A model generated the notes under the pieces. The model did no database searches and was not told the origin of the DNA. It saw nothing but the letters and a program-made list of their open reading frames with translations. Both the position numbers and the translations under genes were made by a program. Positions 1 to 12,251 of a DNA stretch of 64,000 nt are shown piece by piece. Numbering within the stretch: the first letter of the stretch is position 1; each line of letters opens with the position of its first letter. Location: NCBI GenBank assembly GCA_013180625.2, contig SNVD02010020.1, positions 1 to 64,000 on the forward strand, in the 5' to 3' direction. The DNA comes from Boswellia sacra. Its lineage: Eukaryota > Streptophyta > Magnoliopsida > Sapindales > Burseraceae.

Positions 1-159
1 CTCAGCCCACTCACAATTGCATTTCCAAACCTACAACTCATTCAATCTCACAGCAACATTTATCTCAAACTGTAGTTCTACAACTCTTTCAATCTCAAAA
101 CAAAACAACATTCATCTGAAACAGCAACAACAACACATCAAATAGCAATAGCCATTGCA

Positions 160-468
160 ATGAGTCAGTCATCCTCAAGTTATGCAAGGGTCAGTAGCAA
201 CACATCAAGTTATAAAAATGAGAAAAGTAAAATGATCAACGGGCACACAATCAAATTAAAGAATAGAAAATGCAAGTGTGATGCAAAGGCAGCAGTTATG
301 ATATCTAAATCTCCCAAAAATCCTGGTAAGCTATATTTTATATGCAAAACTAGAACATGCAATTTCTACAAGTGGTGGGAGCCTGATAATGATGAAATAG
401 CTTTGACTAAAGACTGGCGTCATGTTCATGGCCACGAAATGGATGGCAGTGACCTTATTATCAAATAA
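160..468 (+). CDS. Small GRF-type zinc-finger protein, probably carried by the MULE
   Basis: A 102-residue ORF with an ATG start, preceded by a CA-rich leader-like stretch. Residues about 37-75 form a GRF-type zinc finger: C-x-C (CKC), then G-K-L-Y-F-I-C, then C-N-F-Y-K-W-W. This is the usual spacing of the finger named after its Gly-Arg-Phe motif, here with GKLYF in that position. GRF fingers bind single-stranded nucleic acid in several DNA-repair and topoisomerase proteins; no enzyme domain is attached here. The ORF points toward the 3' end of the minus-strand transposase remnant, which suggests it is an accessory gene of the same element rather than a host gene. It has no internal stop. 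Expression is unknown. Confidence 0.55.
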   Translation: MSQSSSSYARVSSNTSSYKNEKSKMINGHTIKLKNRKCKCDAKAAVMISKSPKNPGKLYFICKTRTCNFYKWWEPDNDEIALTKDWRHVHGHEMDGSDLIIK

Positions 469-550
469 ATGCAATATGATTTGAAGCAATTGCTCAACAG
501 CAATGAGATGGTCATATAAATGAATGAGGAAATGAAAATGATTGTGATGT

Positions 551-690
551 TGTTGAAGTGTCTAGTGTACATTTTCCTAGAATGTTTACTTGCATGCCTT
601 GTAAAGTTAATGTAAGGCAATTATTGTTGAAGTGTCCAGTGTATTTTTTCCTAATGTGTTTACTTGCATGCCTTGTAATGTAATGTAATG
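551..690. repeat. Imperfect tandem duplication, period about 74 bp
   Basis: Two copies of a unit beginning tgttgaagtgt and containing tttacttgcatgccttgta start at 551 and about 625. They differ by scattered substitutions and small indels. They lie in the 3' flank of the GRF ORF. Confidence 0.7.
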
Positions 691-730
691 ATAAGTAATA
701 TATGTGGAACAAAATGCAATATGAAATTAT

Positions 731-771
731 GTGTTAGTGTGTTAGTGTGTTAGTGTGTTAGTGTGTTAGTG
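731..771. repeat. Minisatellite, 8-bp unit tgtgttag, about 5 copies
   Basis: Five near-perfect consecutive copies of tgtgttag are visible directly. The tract is non-coding and lies inside the MULE. Confidence 0.9.
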
Positions 772-1455
772 ACATACACATAAGCTAACTGTAGTTACAC
801 AAAAGCAAACAACCCCATTGCCATTATCAAAAGAAGTACAAGTACAAGCTTAGCAAACCTGTTAACAGTTTTTGGTTCTAAATATTATGTCTTATGTGTA
901 CAATGCTATGGTGCCATATGTGGCATAACAATATTTTCAAAATAATGATATAACTAAGCCCTAAGACACTGGACATAGAGGACTGTTCTAGCTCATTTAC
1001 AAAATAAATAGCAACCAACAGTCACTGTACATAATAACAAAAAAATGGAAGGTTGCACCACACTCCCACGAGAACTTAGCTTGATCTTCAATAGTTGTCA
1101 ACGGTTGTCTTGTCGGAACCACCTTATGACTGTAAATAAAAAGACATATAAGCAAGAATCACAAGAAACTTATACAAAATTTTTGACTTCTATGTGCATA
1201 AAAGTTACCTCTTCCTTTACCTCTCCTTCTTCTGGACGTGCTTGACCCTATTGATTGTTGTGAGGATAGAGAAGCTATAAATCCAACACTTTGTGATGCT
1301 TGAGATAATGGTGGAGGGGTCTAAGTTACATTTGCAGGTTGTTGTGAAAGTTGGGATGATGATGTTATTAGGGGCTGGTGCAATGACCTTGAGGGCTACT
1401 TGGCTTGCTGAGATGATTTGGGGGGCAGCTGGGCTTGCTGAGATGACCTCAAGGG

Positions 1456-4410
1456 CTATTGGGATGAGGAAGCTGAACCTTGCTGAGATGAGGAGGTTCG
1501 AGCCTTAAACATTATCAAGTTATTAAAAAAAGCAGTTAGCAAAATGGATAGAATGTAAAGTAAATTAAAGGGAAAAATTTTAATGTAAGCAACAGATTTT
1601 ATAACCTTTTTCTTTTTTGGCTGTGGGGCAGACTTGCAACTCCTTTTATTATGGTTGTAGCCACCACAGTTTTTGCACCTCATTGTAAACAAAAGAAGGC
1701 CTGATGGGCTGGGTTCATCTGCTGTCCTCCTCCTTGCTTTCTTTGGCCTGTCTGCCTTGGTTATGATCTTAGGAGCCCCCAAGTTATTGCAAGCCACCTC
1801 TGGCCATTCACTTTGATCCGGAATTAGCTTTATGTAGAGGTTGTATGAAGCTATATACCTATCCCTCGACAATATATCTTATCTACGAATTGATGTACAT
1901 CAATTCTCCTCTCATTTGTAGCAGTAATTGCTTCCAAATATTTGAAATAGTCCACATGAGCAAAATCTCTCATTTAACCTCATAATATACACCCTCCCTT
2001 TGTTAACCATTTCAAATTCTAAATCACCAAACCACATCACCTCTATCACTCTACTCGATTTCCCCGTCTCACTAACAATAGTTCTAATCTTAGGACCCAT
2101 ATCACCATGCCACCTCATACATTCTCTAAACCTATTAATTAAATTAAAAAATGAACAAAATAATCAAAATAATATAAAATGTCAAAGTATTAAAAAAACA
2201 GTGTACACTATTGGAATAAAAAAGTTACTTACTTTTTTTGTATCCTCTTCATTATCTTCCTTCTAATGTCCTCTAACATGCTCAGGTAAGTTTGACTTCT
2301 ATGTCTATTGATCCAGGAGTTGAATGACTCTATGATTTTGTTTGTAACATGGTCAACTTTAACAAACGGATGTCTACTCGAACCAACGATAGGAATCTTT
2401 GACAAATAGTCAAAAGCACCTAGGTCTACATCTCAAATCTCCTCCATGGCAATTTTAAAGTTAAGGATATTGGCTACCTTTCATGCCCTCTAGAATAATA
2501 CTTGCAGACCTGGTCCACCATATCCTTTCTTGAAATTATCATACAAGTGTTTACCACAGAACCTTGATGATGCATATGGTTATTTATTGTTCATTTAAAG
2601 CATTAAGAATACCCTTTTGCCTATAGCTCATGAAAGTCATAGGTAGCCCACACCCATCAACCCCTTCTATGTGTTCTCCTAAAAATTGAAGAAACCAATT
2701 CCAAGTTGATTTACACTACACCTCACAAACTCCTAATGCTAAAGGGAACATACCATTATTGGCATCAATTGAAACAGCAGCTAAAAGCACCCCTCCTAGT
2801 TGACCCTTCAAGTGACACCCATCTAAACCAATAAAAGTCATGTAACCCTCAATAAACCATTTCCTCTGAGCAAGAAAACTAATAAAAAAGCCCTAAAATT
2901 TTGTTGAAGCAGATATCATTTCAGCATCTGCCCTCATATAGACAGTAGGCCCTGGGTTTGTAAGCTGGACAATATTTGTATATTTATGTAACAAATTAAG
3001 GGCTCTCTGATGGTGTTCACCTATGATTTGAAGAGCATTCATTCTAGCCTTATACAGTTTATGTTTTGAAGGTTCAAAGCCAAATCTTCTCTCCAAATCT
3101 TTCTCTAACCAGTCTACATCTAAGTTGGGATTTTCTTTGAAATGATCATCATATTTTTTAGCAATCCAAGTGTAGGTCCACTTAGGGTGTCAGGTACCTT
3201 TGAGCATTTATGTTCAAGATAATAGGTATTGATTTGGAATGTTACAAGGTCCTGAGTTTTGGAGGCATGAATCCTCCAAAGGCGTTTTGGTGTAGCACAC
3301 TTACATGTAACTCTGTCCCTCTCATTTTTCACTCTTTTAAGCTTTATACCATTCCTAATTGAGTACTCTCTCAGTACTTGTCGAAAATGGTTCAAATTAT
3401 CAAAAGTTTGCTCCATCCTCAATATAATCTCACCATCTAAGCCCTTAATAAATAAATTTTGCATATGTACCCTTGCCATTCTAGAACTACCTACTTCTTC
3501 TTCATCTAAACCACTAACTAGTTTTTGAAAATTCTTACCATCACTTTGGTAATGTGAGCTATCATCAGCTGACTCCTCTTTACTACTACTCCTACTACCA
3601 CTATTTACCCCTACATCATCATGTTAAGACTCTACACCATCTTCTAGCCTATAAGCTACATCAGAGTCAGTATCTATGTCATACTCACTATGCCCCATTG
3701 ACTGTCCTACTGACCCCTTCACTCATATTTTCATTTGGATTAATGTTAGACAACTCAGTTTCACCTATATTAGGCATCTTAGGTTCTATAGGATAAGTCT
3801 TTGCATTGGTTTCTAAGTTGGGCAACTGATTCATGCTCACTAACTTCTTTCTTACATGTAGCAGGTAACTCACTAGATGATGGTTCTACAGAAGCATTTT
3901 TTACTGAGTTGGGCAAATCAATTTCAACCTCATTAACTCTTTCAAGCCTTGCAAGGGATAAATCACCACTTGTTGGTTCATTTATTGGATTTTTTTTCTA
4001 AGTTTTGGCTCTCAATTTCTGTCTCATGGGTGAAGTTGGTACAACTTTAGCATTTTTTTCAAGGTTAGGCAATTCAGTTTCATTCTTATTTTCTAAATTC
4101 ATTATAACACCTGGCAACTCTATCTGTGGCGGCTCATGTCCTCTTAAGTCATCGGGTACTATCTTTTCTAATGGGTGGGTAATAATCTCAACTGTGATTT
4201 TTAATTCAGTCAAACCATTAATTTCATACATATGTAATAATTGCAAGAACTTGAAGTCAGTGTCAATGAGATATTTCTGTCCATTCCATGATAAACTGAC
4301 AAAGAAATTGACATATGTATGATCTACAATCTCTAATTTGCAAAGATGTTGAGCAGCTTCAAAACAACCCTATTAAGCTAACTCTGTCAGGGTCTACATC
4401 TCCTACTGGA
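1456..4410 (-). pseudogene. Broken MuDR-type transposase of the MULE
   Basis: Read 5' to 3' on the minus strand, the fragments keep the order of plant MuDRA-like transposases. An N-terminal PB1-like region comes first, with D-P-D-R-V-S near 4400. Then comes an Asn/Glu-rich linker (about 3690-4250). The MuDR N-terminal DNA-binding domain spans 3120-3479, with LFIKGLDGEI, then F-R-Q-V-L-R-E-Y, then C-K-C. The MULE catalytic region spans about 2890-2270 and includes GLDGCHLKGQLGGVLLAAV. A SWIM-type zinc finger lies at 1912-2118 (CSCGLFQ), and a CCHC knuckle near 1660-1700 (C-x2-C-x4-H-x4-C, CKNCGGYNH). Many stops and frameshifts separate the pieces, for example just after LALGVCEV. The gene cannot give a full transposase. 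Plant domesticated relatives (FAR1/FHY3, MUSTANG) are intact, so this copy is a decayed transposon gene. Confidence 0.85.
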
Positions 4411-5363
4411 TACTCACTATCCAAATATTCCAAAATTAAGAAAAAAAAAATAGTCATCTAGTGACCAAATGCATCATCAGCTATTAGGATACACAAGGAA
4501 AAAGAAGTATTAAAAAAAATTTAGCCTGCTATCACAAAAGAATAGTAAACAAGAAAGGCAGAAACCATGCACCACTACAGTTAACAGAAGAAATATTACA
4601 TGCACCATTAGATATTGACATGTACGAGGTACATAATAAAAACCACAAAAATAAACTCACAAAACTAACACAAATATAATAAACAATGAATGAAGAATCC
4701 ATGCACATGAGTTTCACTCAGAAATACTGCGTGCATGTCAATATAACAGTTCTGTAACAACAATTTGAAATTCCGCCAAATTTCCATAAAATCTAGGGTT
4801 TCAACATTTTCCAAAAATCAAAAACCGACGATAAAGTTCTGTAACAACAAAACACTTAAAATCATTCAGAAGTCATAAAAAATTAAAACATTATTGACAC
4901 TACGACAAACCCAAACGACCCAAACACTTCTCAATGTGCATGCAACTGAACAAAATCTGAGGTCACTGTAGGGAGATCATTACCCGTTACTCACTACAGC
5001 TTCAACAAAATTCTTGCGGTCTGAATCGACAATATCTACAGTGAGGTGACGCACAGTGAGCTCAAGGGTCGCACCAAGATGAAGAAGATGAAATGCTACT
5101 GTGGGGACAACTTGATTCCAGAGAAAGTGCAAAACATTTTATTCGTTGACTACTCACTTATATATCCAGGACATTTTTTGTGAAAAGACTGTTATAACCA
5201 TTTTATTTCAAAGTTATTTACAGGTTTTTAACGGAGATTTTAATGGAAGGGTAGTCAATGACGAATTTTTACAATTATAGAGGTATTCGATGATAAAAAG
5301 TGTCAAACTTTGTATGCGCACGTAATTTTGGCAAAAGATAGGGGTGATCCGTAATATTTGCCC

Positions 5364-7512
5364 ATTGTTATACTGTTCCAACAGTTACACTATAGCAAAA
5401 CCCATGAATGACTTTATTTTACCGGGAAATGTGTTTGATTTTTTCAAATGATTTCGATAGAACAAAGCCAAAGTCAACCAACCCTTATCATTATCAAAAT
5501 AACAATAGTAAAAGCTATCCCACATCTTCCTGTGGTCCCAGAGCACCTTAAATTTGCCCTAAATTTGAACCTTATCTAGTTCATATCAAGATTTCATGTT
5601 CAGATAGAAACAATTGTTCGTTCATACACGTAGACCAGTCGTGAATCACACCATGGTCTTATTCAAGATGGCGATTTTTCTTCGTATTTGTTATGAGAAA
5701 GATTGGTCCCTCCACTCAATCTTTTGGATTCAATAATTATTCTAACAATACAATGTTATCAAAGTTTCAGGTTGAAATTTGGAAATGTAGTTTTCTTTAA
5801 GTTTAAAAATACAGAAGTGACTAGGGTTCTAAGTTGTCTGTAGAGTGCCAGCTGTTTCTTCTTTTTATTAGAATGTTTGAACATAAGCAACAAATTTCTT
5901 TTACAAAAAGTGAAAGTTCCATACAAATAATTGTATAGAATTCAAATCAAATTCGAATTTTGATATATACATAAAGGGGCTGGCAACACCGACAACGTAT
6001 ATTATTGTAATTCACACTGTTGATAGCTCCATTGTGATCCAAACAAATTTCTAATTCAAACAGAAAATGGTCGGACAAGGCAAAAAGATACAAAGCTTTC
6101 TAGATTGTTGATTTAATAAATTAATAACTATAGATATTTATCATTACTTTTCAACATATTTTTTTTTATATATTTGTAAATGCTTATATAGAGTAAAGCT
6201 ATATCTTCCATTAACGACAAAAAATACTCTCAATACTTTTATTAGACTTTCTAAAATATAAATTTTTATTACCTAACATATATTTAAAATTTTAAATAAT
6301 CTGTATACATAACTAATGCAAAAATAGTAGATTAATGCTTAATTACGTGCATGAATAATTAAACTAAGAAACAATAGTTGAAAATTAATGTGAAAAAGAT
6401 TAATGTGATAAATACAAATCTCCTTTATAAAATATATAATCTGGAAAGGTTAAAATTGGAAGTCAAATAAAGGAAGCAACTATTGAGTGAGAGAGAACCA
6501 AAAAACGTTCACATTAAACTGACAACCGACTTGTTTATTAATTTGAAAATCTGAAATCGCATATTGTTTCAATTACAGAGCTGCTCATTGCCGTGATCCG
6601 TGTAGATAACAAAACTAGTCCACATCTTTGCCCACATCGAATTAAAGGTTGAAATTGCAATGTGAACATGACTTTTTCTCTTGTCGTCGCACTAGAATAA
6701 AAGCAATTGTTAATCTAGCTAGTATTACATAATTCATTTGATAATTATAAATCAATCTAGTATTTAAATAGAATTCAAGATAAAGTCCGAATGAATATTA
6801 CATCACTTAAGGTAGTAATAAGATAAGTTAGGGATAATATAATTATATTTATCTGTTATTGTCAAAATTAGTTTACATATACAATATTACTCATTCGAAA
6901 TAGTATGACACGTGTCCCCATGGACAAATTCTATTTAAGGTCTTATAAAATGACAATTAATTTCTTCCTTGTTATGTTTATTTAACAAGAAGATATTCAT
7001 TTTATCTTTGAATTTATGATCCATAGAATTGCAATCGAAAGATAATAAAATTTGTAAGATATTTCTGCATATTTCTTTTACTTCAAAGAAGAAATTATCA
7101 AAAGAGAAGATCTTAATAAAGCCTACCATCTAACAACCATTGAACATTAATATGATCGGTCACCGTCAACAACCACCCAAAAATAAAGGCAAAAACAATG
7201 TCCACATAAATTTGCTTCTTGTCCAAGTCAAGGCCGGCCCAAAAAAAAAAAATGTAGTTTGTTGCTTCAATATGTTCTTACGATCGAGTTCCTCATCCAG
7301 AAACATCTATCAATAAAGAAAAAGGCAATTGCTGCTTACTTGGAGGAGAATGTACCAAATTCTAACTCAGTTTTGTCATATTAATTATAAAGAAAATCAA
7401 AATTGAAATTGGTCAAATTTATGAATAATAATATGAGTACGATTCTTATATACGGGTTCATTAGCTCACCAAGTATGTAAGGTTGACGTAATACAAGGCT
7501 CACGTTGCCTCC
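5364..7512. other. Gene-free intergenic stretch
   Basis: AT-rich sequence between the MULE terminus and the alcohol dehydrogenase promoter. No coding region with a recognisable domain is seen. A homopolymer A run lies near 7240. Confidence 0.6.
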
Positions 7513-7520
7513 TATAAATA
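7513..7520 (+). promoter_or_regulatory. TATA box of the alcohol dehydrogenase gene
   Basis: TATAAATA lies 125 bases before the chosen ATG at 7645. This leaves a normal 5' leader of roughly 95-100 nt if transcription begins about 30 bases downstream. A CA-rich stretch follows at 7528-7540. Confidence 0.55.
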
Positions 7521-7644
7521 AGCTAACACACACACACTCACAACCCCACATGCACAAACAAGCTATCCTTGAACAACACCAAATATAGCAATATAAACCA
7601 ATTTTTAATCTCAGTTGTCTGACTCCAAAGCGAAGGAAAGACTA

Positions 7645-9275
7645 ATGGGGCAAACAGCTGATGAAGGACACCAAAAGAAGGCCTTTGGATGGGCAGCCAG
7701 AGACTCTTCTGGAGTTCTCTCTCCCTTTAGTTTCTTCAGAAGGTTTGTGATTTCCTCCCTCTCTTATCCCTCCATATGCGTGTGTGTGTGTTTGTGTTTC
7801 TTTGGTTGTGCTAATCTGGCGTTGAAATATGATATTGGAATTGCAGGGCAACTGGGGAGAAGGATGTGGCATTCAAAGTGATTTATTGTGGGATATGCCA
7901 TTCGGATCTTCGCATGATCAAAAATGAATGGGGCAATTCTACCTATCCTCTTGTTCCTGGGTACGTGTACATGCTTTTCACACGCACACACACACACTCT
8001 CTTTGAATTGTTTTTGTTGGAAAAAGAAGAATTTAAATTAGTTATACCGAATTTAAAGTATTTTTATTTTTTTTAATTTCCCATATAGAATAGCGAAAAA
8101 AAATGTAAAACAATGACGAATTTTTGTGTCAATAATATGCTAGCATTCGATTTTCAACAACTATTAATCCGAATTGATTAATTACTTGTCGCACAAAAAT
8201 CAAAACTTGTAGAATAGTGTGTGATGAGGAGACAGTTGTGTCGCCACGAGGTTCACGAGTCAGGACCATATGTGACTCGAACCTATATGCGCCACACATG
8301 TCCCTGGACCAGAGGCGGATCCAGTGCAGTGCTAGACTGGGCTATAGCCCGTGCTGGAATTGTGAAATTTTACAAAATTACCCCTATAAGATAATTGATA
8401 TAATATGCATTATACTATTTTAAAAATTGTTTTACTAAATTGTTCACTTATCTTCAAACTTCAACAGACCAATTTATTTCACTTTTCTCTCCACTTTTTA
8501 TCTCTAAAATTGTATCTTTTACTTTAATTATCTTTTAACTATCAAACTAAATAATTTGGACATTCAAATGTTATTTCTTGGCTCATACCTTTCAAAGTAA
8601 TTAGTTTACTTGAAATAATTAACTTGAGATTAATTTATGAGTTTTTAAACTTAGTTTTTAACATGATATTTAATGGATGTTGATAAATTAACTGTCATAT
8701 TGGGGATTTTTTTAAAGGATTCAATTTTAAGTATAGTTTTGTTGTAGATTTGATTTGTAGGTTTTATGAATTAATATTAATGTTTTGTTTCAGTAATTGG
8801 TTATTTATGTAGTATATTATGTAAGAAATAGATATTATAAGTTTAATTAGATGATCAACAAAAAAAATTGTAGATCGATATTGTGAAATGCACTGGAATA
8901 TTAATAATTTAATAATTTATTTATTTCTTTACGATAGTTTTGGCAATTAATCAATAATAATTAAAAATGTTATGGGTTATGTACAAATTGTTAAATAATA
9001 GAGTAAAACAATATTGAATAATCATTGAAAAACAATTTATTCATGGTACTAATTAGATGATAATTGATGAATTTAATGTTCTAAAACAAGTGATGCTACT
9101 TTTACAAACTATCCATACAAACCCACTCATACAAATGCAAGATTATTGAAAGATTACTGCATTAATTAATGTAATTAAAATTTAAAATTCACTCCTCCAA
9201 TCAAATTATGATGTATCAATTTGTATGAATAGTTTGTAAGAATAATATTACTTATAAAATATTATAGGGTACAAC

Positions 9276-9320
<45 letters not shown>

Positions 9321-10763
9321 GGATATTTGTTTGGTATACTGTTGGCATTTTAATTTTATTTTTATCTATGTATAGAATATACATTTTGCGAGAGAAGGCT
9401 CTCTATGTCTCCTTTTATGCCTTGGTATAAAATTTTAATTTTTAATTAATAAAATTCTTTCTACCGATGATGTTCTCTTGATTAAATTAAGTCCGGTCTA
9501 AGAACAATTCCTGGATCCGCCCATGTCCTGGACCCATATTCTTTGATTCCCCATTAAAATATATATTTTTATCGCTTTAATAATAAATTGGGAAAATACC
9601 CGGAAAAATAAAAAGGATAGATGGACACATATAATCAAAATTCATATATGTGGCTAAATGATATTGTTTGTAATGCAGGCATGAGATCGTAGGGGTAGTG
9701 ACAGAGGTCGGGAGCAAGGTAGAGAAGTTAAAAGTTGGAGACAAAGTGGGCGTGGGGTGCATGGTAGGGTCATGCCAGTCCTGCGATAACTGTGCCCAAA
9801 ATCTTGAGAATTATTGCCCTAAAATGATACTTACCTATAGTGCCACATACTACGATGGAACCACCACATACGGAGGTTACTCCGACATTATGGTTGCTGA
9901 TGAGCACTTCGTGGTCCTTATTCCGGACAACTTACCTCTCGATGCAGGTGCTCCTCTCCTTTGTGCGGGTATCACAGTCTACAGTCCTTTGAGATATTAT
10001 GGACTTGACAAACCTGGAATGAATGTGGGTGTGGTTGGCTTGGGTGGGCTAGGCCACGTGGCAGTCAAGTTTGCAAAGGCGATGGGGGTCAAGGTGACTG
10101 TGATCAGTACCTCCCCTAACAAGAAGAAGGAAGCTCTTGAAAATCTTGGTGCTGACTCGTTTTTGGTCAGCAAAAACCCAGATGAGATGCAGGTACGTGT
10201 ATCTATCCCTGGACTTGTAACATTTTATTAATTCCATTGACAATACTGATTTTGTTTGCCTTGGCTATATATATAGGCTGCAATTGGTACATTGGATGGT
10301 ATCATCGATACAGTATCTGCGGATCACCCTCTGCTTCCATTGATTGGACTACTGAAATCTAATGGAAAGCTAGTTCTCGTTGGTGCACCAGAGAAGCCGC
10401 TGGAGCTACCAGTTTTTCCTCTGCTAACGGGTGAGCCACCGTTAAACGTTTAATCTTCGTTTCTTTTCTTGTCTTATATATGTGTCTTGGTTCATATATA
10501 GGACTATATATAAATTGTAGGCAATTAAAATTTATTGTATCGTACGTGGAATGACAGGAAGGAAGGCAGTAGGTGGAAGCTGCATTGGAGGGATGAAGGA
10601 GACTCAGGAGATGATTGATTTTGCAGCCAAACACAACATCAAAGCAGATATTGAGCTGATTCCAGTGGATTATGTAAACAAAGCAATGGAGCGCCTTCGA
10701 AAAGGGGATGTTAGATACCGATTTGTCATTGACGTTGCCAACACTTTGAAGTCTGCCTCCTAA
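7645..10763 (+). CDS. Cinnamyl/sinapyl-alcohol-dehydrogenase-like zinc MDR enzyme
   Basis: Five exons (7645-7742, 7847-7960, 9679-10192, 10277-10430, 10558-10763) join in frame to 361 residues, the usual CAD length. It is a zinc-dependent, NADP(H)-type medium-chain dehydrogenase expected to interconvert aromatic or terpenoid aldehydes and alcohols in the cytosol. Catalytic zinc ligands C50 (GICHSDL) and H72-E73 (GHEIVG) are present. The structural zinc cysteines are C98/C103/C106/C109/C117, of which four form the lobe. The Rossmann motif [17 protein letters not shown] is followed by VTVISTS, where Ser is typical of NADP preference. The region after the zinc lobe ([12 protein letters not shown]) has Leu where lignin-type CADs carry a substrate-lining Trp. 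This fits the sinapyl alcohol dehydrogenase/mannitol dehydrogenase-like class rather than bona fide lignin CAD. Substrate is not assignable. An upstream in-frame TTG at 7615 was not used as start. Intron 2 (1.7 kb) hosts a hAT element. Confidence 0.93.
9089..9252. mobile_element. MITE nested in the hAT element
   Basis: Terminal inverted repeats: the left arm opens agtgatgctacttttacaaa, and the right arm reads inverted as agtaatattattcttacaaa. The inner part is AT-rich. It belongs to the same palindromic family as the copies at 12052, 31231, 32135 and 50654. Confidence 0.6.
9279..9320. repeat. (TTA)n microsatellite
   Basis: About 13 uninterrupted TTA/ATT triplets, inside the hAT element in ADH intron 2. 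Confidence 0.95.
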
Positions 10764-10907
10764 TTATTTTTTTGCTTGCCAGCCACCTACAATACATATA
10801 TATGTCATTGATAACGTCAACTCATCAACAATTTTAACTATTAGATATATGAGATGAAAGATTGTTAATTGATGTCTAGATTTAAATTAAAAAATTTAAG
10901 TTAAAAT

Positions 10908-10910
<3 letters not shown>

Positions 10911-10953
<43 letters not shown>
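10911..10953. repeat. (TA)n microsatellite
   Basis: About 20 consecutive AT dinucleotides, roughly 150 bp after the ADH stop codon. Confidence 0.95.
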
Positions 10954-10957
<4 letters not shown>

Positions 10958-11234
10958 AGTGATAGATTTTTATTTGTAAGATCAAGTTGAAGGACTTCGC
11001 TATCCATTATTTTGGTTTCAAGAAACTAGATTAATTAAAAATAAATTAATTAATTAAGAAATTATGTTTGATACTTTTTCGAGTACTAGAGATGATCAAA
11101 TAACGAGCTTCTCATCACTCTAAATTTTCTATCGCTTTTTAACTGGGCTATTGATAATTTTTAAATTTTAAAACAAAAATAATTTAACTTATTGATCAAG
11201 CGGAAAGACAAGAAAGAAAAAAGCCTAACAAATA

Positions 11235-11445
11235 GGGAAAATCTGTCATACAACAAATGTATCGCTAACGTGGTACAGCTCGCCAATAAGAAACAAGGAA
11301 AGTATGAGACAAAAACTGAAAATATCACTGTTCACATTATTTTTTCGCTCTCTTGTTGGTCTGCTGTACCATTCAGCACTGCCACGTGGTACAATACAGT
11401 GGATGTATGACATATTTTCACAATGAATATATGACAGATTTTCTC
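11235..11445. repeat. Short inverted-repeat element, possible MITE
   Basis: The left arm gggaaaatctgtcata (11235-11250) matches the inverted right arm gagaaaatctgtcata (11430-11445) at 15 of 16 positions. The region between contains further partly complementary sequence, with cgtggtac present on both sides. No clear target duplication was identified. Confidence 0.5.
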
Positions 11446-12051
11446 GAGAAGCTTGCCTACAATCACAGTAATGTGTGCGCCACGTAGGCGCCATGTCAAC
11501 ATGTTCCCATAGTCACTACATTGGGGCAGTTTCTCTCTCCAAAAAGATTTTCCAAATATTATTAATCATTCATTGACAGTGGAGGGTGATGGCGATGATG
11601 GTGGAGGACGGTCACTATTACTAATTTTTATTTAATTCACTAATATAAATAAAAATAATTAATAAATGTTATATAATATTTTACTAATAGAAAATATAAG
11701 GATATTTGTGTAAAATAAATCAATTCGGATATTTACCATGAAAAAAAAAAGTTACTTTTTTAATTAAGTGTTACATCACTTATTTTAAGTGCTAAACTAA
11801 AAAACAAACAAAAGAATTAACACTTAAATCTTAATTTATTAAGACATTAGTGAAAGATGAAAAAAAATAAACGGCCTTAAGACTCAAACAACCTATTACA
11901 ATTCAAGTAACTAGAGTAGTGATATTAAATGGGTTAGTTGAGTTGAACTAAAAAGACAACTTCAACTTAATGTTTTATGGAGCCAATTTATATATTTAGA
12001 AAGAAGAACATATTATCACCAATTAAAATAAAATAATACTACTCTTACAAG

Positions 12052-12251
12052 AGTAATGCTACTTATACAAACATTTTTGTACAAACCGATCATAACACTA
12101 ACACTGTTATATCATGATTTGGTATGTGGAGTAAATTTTAAAAATTAATTAATTACATTAATTAAAGAGATCATATGGCAGTTATTTAATAATATTACAT
12201 GGGTCTATATTAATGAGTTTGTATAGATATTCTAGAAGTGTAACACCACTT
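12052..12251. mobile_element. MITE with imperfect terminal inverted repeats
   Basis: The left arm begins agtaatgctacttatacaaa. The right arm, inverted, begins agtggtgttacacttctaga and later has tatacaaac. The core is AT-rich. It resembles the copy at 9089. Confidence 0.5.

Larger units (their letters stand above)
1..5363. mobile_element. Right-hand part of a degenerate Mutator-like element (MULE)
   Basis: This block holds a minus-strand MuDR-type transposase pseudogene and a convergent plus-strand GRF zinc-finger ORF. The right terminus is proposed at 5363: read on the minus strand from there, the sequence opens with gggcaaatattacggatcac. It continues as an AT-rich stretch of at least 150 bases, as expected of a long MULE terminal inverted repeat. 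The adjacent attgttata (5364-5372) is a candidate 9-bp target duplication. The left terminus lies outside the window, so neither the TIR pair nor the duplication can be confirmed here. The convergent two-gene layout resembles that of maize MuDR (mudrA and mudrB). Confidence 0.7.
8302..9533. mobile_element. Non-autonomous hAT element in ADH intron 2, with target duplications
   Basis: The element spans 8310-9525 (1216 bp). Its left end, cagaggcggatccag, pairs with its right end, ctggatccgcccatg; the reverse complement of the right end matches 13 of 15 bases. Flanking 8-mers ccctggac (8302-8309) and tcctggac (9526-9533) match 7 of 8, which fits the hAT 8-bp target duplication. No transposase ORF is inside. 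It carries a (TTA)n tract at about 9279-9319 and a nested MITE at 9089-9252. Removing it restores a short intron of about 500 bp. Confidence 0.85.
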
